A DNA stretch of 64,000 nt from [Zimmermannella] alba NBRC 15616 (GTDB lineage: Bacteria; Actinomycetota; Actinomycetes; Actinomycetales; Microbacteriaceae). Made by a program: the position numbers and the translations under genes. Below the pieces are notes generated by a model, which made no database searches, had not been told where the DNA came from, and saw only the letters and a program-made list of their open reading frames with translations. The stretch spans positions 1 to 64,000 of the forward strand of contig NZ_BCSO01000002.1 in the NCBI RefSeq assembly GCF_001570905.1. Reading direction: 5' to 3'. Positions 60,915 through 64,000 of this stretch are shown piece by piece; position 1 is the first letter of the stretch, and each line of letters begins with the position of its first letter.

Positions 60915-62141
60915 CTAGACGACGATGGGCGGCGCGGGCTCGGAAGTCCGGTCGACGTAGGTTCCGTTGTACGGGTTGAGGGGCCACCACGTGTGATCTT
61001 CATGGATGGCCTCGGCGAGCGGCTTCGCAAGGGTACGCCAGTAGCTCGCCGTCATGTGGTTGTCATCCATGTACACGCTGATGCCACCCTGCGAGGGGCT
61101 GCACAGATCCTTCGGGCAGATGAGGTTGCTGAGATCAACCCACGTTGCGCCCGCCTTCTCGACCTCGGCCACGTGCTGGTTGATCTTGCCGGAGAGGTTC
61201 GGCATGGCACAGGCAGCCTCATCCTGTGGATGCTCCTTCGCACAGGTGGCCATGTTCGTGCTGAAGCGGGGGCTGTCGCGGAGCGCAACGACCTCGGTCG
61301 TTGTCTTCGACTCGATCATCTTCACCCACTCAGCGAAGCCGGGGAGGAGGTCTTCCGTGCCGTCGGCGTGCGACTTTGTGCCAATGACGAGAACGAGGTC
61401 GGGTTGCTGCTCGAGGATGTACTTCGTGCCCGTCTCCCAGAGTTCCTGGCATCCATTCGCCGGGGAGTCGACCAGGTCGAAGCGGCATCCGGGCCACGCT
61501 TGCGTGCGCAACGCCCACGTGGGTTCACGACCCACCGCTTCGAGCAGTGCTGCGGAGGCGAGGATCGTGTGTGAGTTGCCGAGCGCATAGATGGTGCGCT
61601 CTGCCGGTTGTGAGGGATCGGCCTGGCCGAGGGAATTGCAGTAGTCACTCCGGTACGGATCGTTCGGAAGGCAGTGCGCACCGACAGAGCCCCAATCGGG
61701 CAGCGACTGCGCGGGAGCATCCTTCGGATTCGTGCCAATGGCGTTGGCGCCGACATGCGCCCAGACAGATTGCGGAAAGGTGCCGCGCGGACCCGGGTCG
61801 GGCTTGGCTGCACGTGGCACGTACTGTGCGGGCTCGCGAAGTCCCACCGACATTGCCCACGATGGTGACATCTGGGCGGCAATGAGGACGGCGCTCCACG
61901 CAATGAGCACACACACGAACCCAGCAATCACGAGGCGGCGCACGAGGACGAGGTCAATGGCTCGTGCAAGTGCAGCAGGGCCGTCGAGGACGGTTCGTTG
62001 CAGCGACTTCACCGCCGAGCGCGCACGGGACGATGGCGCTGCGTTTGAGCCTTGCGACGGCAGCAGCGCGGGGAGCGTCAGCGAGTTGGTGCTTGATTCA
62101 CGGGTCGATGCATTGCGGCGATCGTGAGTAGACCACCCCAT
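60915..62141 (-). CDS. Membrane-anchored SGNH-domain protein
   Basis: 408 residues from ATG 62141 with GGAG upstream; a TTG at 62171 is the alternative. A Ser/Arg-rich cytoplasmic stretch of about 65 residues precedes one membrane helix (LVIAGFVCVLIAWSAVLIAA), then an extracytoplasmic SGNH hydrolase-like domain: ALGNSHTILASAALLEAVG (block I with Asn and Ser-His), LVIGTKSHADGTEDLL and the Asp-His pair in VYMDDNHMTASYWRTLAKPL. This is the C-terminal domain normally fused to acyltransferase-3 proteins that acetylate surface glycans; here it stands alone. Cys-rich stretches suggest disulfides. Confidence 0.75.
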   Translation of the reverse strand: MGWSTHDRRNASTRESSTNSLTLPALLPSQGSNAAPSSRARSAVKSLQRTVLDGPAALARAIDLVLVRRLVIAGFVCVLIAWSAVLIAAQMSPSWAMSVGLREPAQYVPRAAKPDPGPRGTFPQSVWAHVGANAIGTNPKDAPAQSLPDWGSVGAHCLPNDPYRSDYCNSLGQADPSQPAERTIYALGNSHTILASAALLEAVGREPTWALRTQAWPGCRFDLVDSPANGCQELWETGTKYILEQQPDLVLVIGTKSHADGTEDLLPGFAEWVKMIESKTTTEVVALRDSPRFSTNMATCAKEHPQDEAACAMPNLSGKINQHVAEVEKAGATWVDLSNLICPKDLCSPSQGGISVYMDDNHMTASYWRTLAKPLAEAIHEDHTWWPLNPYNGTYVDRTSEPAPPIVV

Positions 62142-62286
62142 ACTGCTCCATCCGTTTCCCCGTGCACTCAAGTCCCCAAGGGTAACGGGAGCACCTTGCG
62201 TGGTCGAGGTGAGCGGCTGTGAATACTTCGCAACGGATACGTGAGCGGTGTCTGAAGTCGAAGATTCCGTCGGGGGATGCAGGCGA

Positions 62287-63210
62287 CTACCAGAGTCCCG
62301 TCACCATGAGCGTCGCGAGGATGACGCGATCGCGCGGCGTGCGCCGGAATTCGCCAGCCCGGCGGGCCAGTCGCAGCCGGTTGATGCCACGGACGTCCGA
62401 GAGGACTTCGTGCAGCCACTGCAGGCGGGGGAGCTCGGCGGGTGTCGCGACGTGGATGCACGATTCGACGACGATCTGCACGAGCTTTCGGTGCCAGCGG
62501 GATGCGGTGAGCTCGAGTCGCTTGGCGGCAGCCTTGAGCGTGCCGTTCGCGCCGATCGCGTTCTCACCGTGCTGACGGTAGGCGACGGTCGGCTCAGGAT
62601 CGACGTACCAGGAGCATCCCGCCGCGCGCGCGAGCGCATAGAAGAGGAGATCGTGGCTCCAGGCCTTGCGGGCCGGGCTGTCTGGGTTCTGGAGCTGTTC
62701 GCGAATGAGCCGCATGAGGCGACGGCTCACGAGCATCGAACTGCCGGGGCCGGGCGTCTCGAACACATAGTCGGCCAGCCGCTGCGGAGTGTCCTTGCGA
62801 ATGAGGCTTTCGTGGCCATGCTCGTCAAATGCGACAACGTTGGAGGACACACCATCCACGCCCTGGTCGCGCAGGATCGTGGCGTGCCGGGCGAGTTTGC
62901 CGGGCAGCCACACGTCGTCCTGGTCAGCGAATCCGATGAACTCCGCCCACTCGAGATCAGCCTCGTCGATGAGGCGATAGAAGTTGCCGGACGGCGAACC
63001 AAAGGTGCCTTGCGGGAGGACCGTGACGCGCGGGTCGCGTGCCGCAATGGTGTGGAGCAATTCCAACGTGCCGTCCCGTGACGCATCGTCGGAGGCGAGC
63101 ACACGCAACTCGACGCCCTCCTGGTTGAGGATCGACTCGAGCTGCTGCTCGAGGTAGCGCTCCCCATTGTGCGTGGCAAGCAGCACACAGACGCGGGCGG
63201 GATTCGACAT
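62287..63210 (-). CDS. Glycosyltransferase family 2 (rhamnosyltransferase-like)
   Basis: 307 residues of GT-A fold. N-terminal VCVLLATHNGERYLEQQLES, VLASDDASRDGT, FADQDDVWLPGKLARH (metal DxD region) and SHDLLFYALARAAG with YRQHGENAIG, characteristic of rhamnosyl/galactosyl transferases making surface polysaccharide. Leaderless: -10 TAGACT (63217-63222) 6 nt before the ATG. It probably uses dTDP-rhamnose made by the rfb genes nearby. Confidence 0.88.
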   Translation of the reverse strand: MSNPARVCVLLATHNGERYLEQQLESILNQEGVELRVLASDDASRDGTLELLHTIAARDPRVTVLPQGTFGSPSGNFYRLIDEADLEWAEFIGFADQDDVWLPGKLARHATILRDQGVDGVSSNVVAFDEHGHESLIRKDTPQRLADYVFETPGPGSSMLVSRRLMRLIREQLQNPDSPARKAWSHDLLFYALARAAGCSWYVDPEPTVAYRQHGENAIGANGTLKAAAKRLELTASRWHRKLVQIVVESCIHVATPAELPRLQWLHEVLSDVRGINRLRLARRAGEFRRTPRDRVILATLMVTGLW

Positions 63211-63290
63211 GGCGCGAGTCTACCGATCAGCCTTGGCAGTCCACGGGGAGCACACGCCCGTCCCGGCGGCTCCACAGCCTTGGGTGAGTT

Positions 63291-64000
63291 CTAGACGATG
63301 CCGGGCCACGCCTGTGCCGGAAACCACTGGATGCGTGGGGCGACGGCATCGCAGAGCTGCTGTGTGAGCGACTGGTAGAACTGGCGGGTGATGTGGTTGT
63401 CATCCATGTACGTGACCACACCGCCCATGCTGGGTCGGCACTGCCCATCAGGGCAGATTGCGGGAGTGAGATCGACCCATGTGCCTCCCGCCGCTTCGAT
63501 CACGGCAACCTCCGCGGCATCAGCAGCCGGTGGGGCCGGGTTACTGCAGCGCTCGCTCGCGTAACCGTTGTCGCTCGCGCACAGGAAGGGGTCCTTGGCG
63601 AATCGAGGAACATCGCGAAGCACGAGCACCTCACTGCCGAGCGTGCCTTCGATGGTTTGGATCCACGACGGCAGGCCCTCGAAGAATGATTCGCCCTCGT
63701 CGGGCATGCCCTGGCGGGAACCGAGAACGACGATGAGATCAGGGGCAGCCTCACGGGCGTACTGACCCGCGGCTGCCCACGCCTTCTGACACGTTTCCTC
63801 TCTGCTGCCTTCTGGCATGTCATCGCTGTAGGCAAGATCCCAATTCGCGAGATTCATGTCGCAACCTGGGCCAACATAACTGCGTACGCGGAGGTTGTGT
63901 TCCGGGGCCTGCGCGAGCACATCGAACATGGCGGCGGCCTGGGCCATGTGTGAGTTTCCGACGAGCAGGACGTCCCGCAGCTCGCCCGTCGGCGCTTGAG
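63291..64000 (-). CDS. SGNH-domain protein, probably acyltransferase C-terminus (5' partial)
   Basis: The frame stays open to the right edge, so the N-terminus is outside. Visible: LLVGNSHMAQAAAMFDVLAQ (SGNH block I, Ser-His), a Cys-containing GPGCDMNLANWDLAYSD, LIVVLGSRQGMPDEGE and the C-terminal YMDDNHITRQFYQSLTQQL with the Asp-His pair. It is a clear paralogue of the protein at 60.9-62.1 kb. Probably the periplasmic domain of an acyltransferase-3/SGNH fusion that O-acylates surface glycan; the membrane part cannot be seen. Confidence 0.7.
   Translation of the reverse strand, partial: QAPTGELRDVLLVGNSHMAQAAAMFDVLAQAPEHNLRVRSYVGPGCDMNLANWDLAYSDDMPEGSREETCQKAWAAAGQYAREAAPDLIVVLGSRQGMPDEGESFFEGLPSWIQTIEGTLGSEVLVLRDVPRFAKDPFLCASDNGYASERCSNPAPPAADAAEVAVIEAAGGTWVDLTPAICPDGQCRPSMGGVVTYMDDNHITRQFYQSLTQQLCDAVAPRIQWFPAQAWPGIV

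Overview
The window is a high-GC, gene-dense chromosome segment from an actinomycete, most likely Micrococcales and probably Microbacteriaceae. The evidence is an actinobacterial-type acyl-CoA carboxylase (biotinylated alpha, beta, tiny epsilon), an mgtA-type mannosyltransferase beside manC, a sortase-anchored wall protein, a WXG-type toxin cluster, and many leaderless starts (TANNNT box 6-7 nt before ATG/GTG). I saw no rRNA, tRNA, IS element or intact phage gene.

Layout. (1) 1-7.7 kb: a tandem cluster of three paralogous large proteins (the first cut by the window edge) with a WXG100-like head, a decapeptide-repeat linker and a nuclease-like tail, plus three YezG/DUF600-like immunity candidates; order toxin-toxin-immunity-toxin-immunity-immunity. 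(2) 7.7-11 kb: a YihY membrane protein with a 56-residue membrane peptide, divergent from PTS enzyme I. (3) 11-14.5 kb: succinate dehydrogenase sdhCDAB (minus strand). (4) 14.6-17 kb: divergent mannosyltransferase and mannose-1-phosphate guanylyltransferase. (5) 17-30 kb: nucleoside uptake and salvage: two BMP lipoproteins, ABC ATPase, two permeases, cytidine deaminase, thymidine phosphorylase, adenosine deaminase and an ascorbate-type EIIA on plus; phosphosugar mutase and purine nucleoside phosphorylase on minus. Imported nucleosides would be deaminated, phosphorolysed and their pentose-1-phosphate isomerised. (6) 30-38.3 kb: LpdA-like quinone dehydrogenase, a lower-GC islet with a small membrane protein and a doubly frameshifted exported protein, acyl-CoA carboxylase alpha, a 993-residue FAD/Fe-S oxidoreductase and an extended RNase H. 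(7) 38.3-44.7 kb: an HNH/DUF222 protein with two LexA-like boxes, a TetR regulator and a heterodimeric ABC exporter. (8) 44.7-57.7 kb: a noncoding stretch with five 60-62-bp-period repeats that resembles a decayed CRISPR array, then maf, an RNA methyltransferase, a wall-anchored protein, carboxylase epsilon/beta, birA, gtrA, purK, purE and an LCP protein. (9) 57.7-64 kb: a surface-polysaccharide locus (rfbB, rfbD, two glycosyltransferases, two SGNH proteins, the last cut by the edge).

The least explained items are the toxin array with its shared promoter/operator, the repeat array at 44.87-45.14 kb, the broken exported protein at 31.75-32.33 kb and the 26-bp-arm hairpin next to it. All family names come from reading translations; no database search was run.
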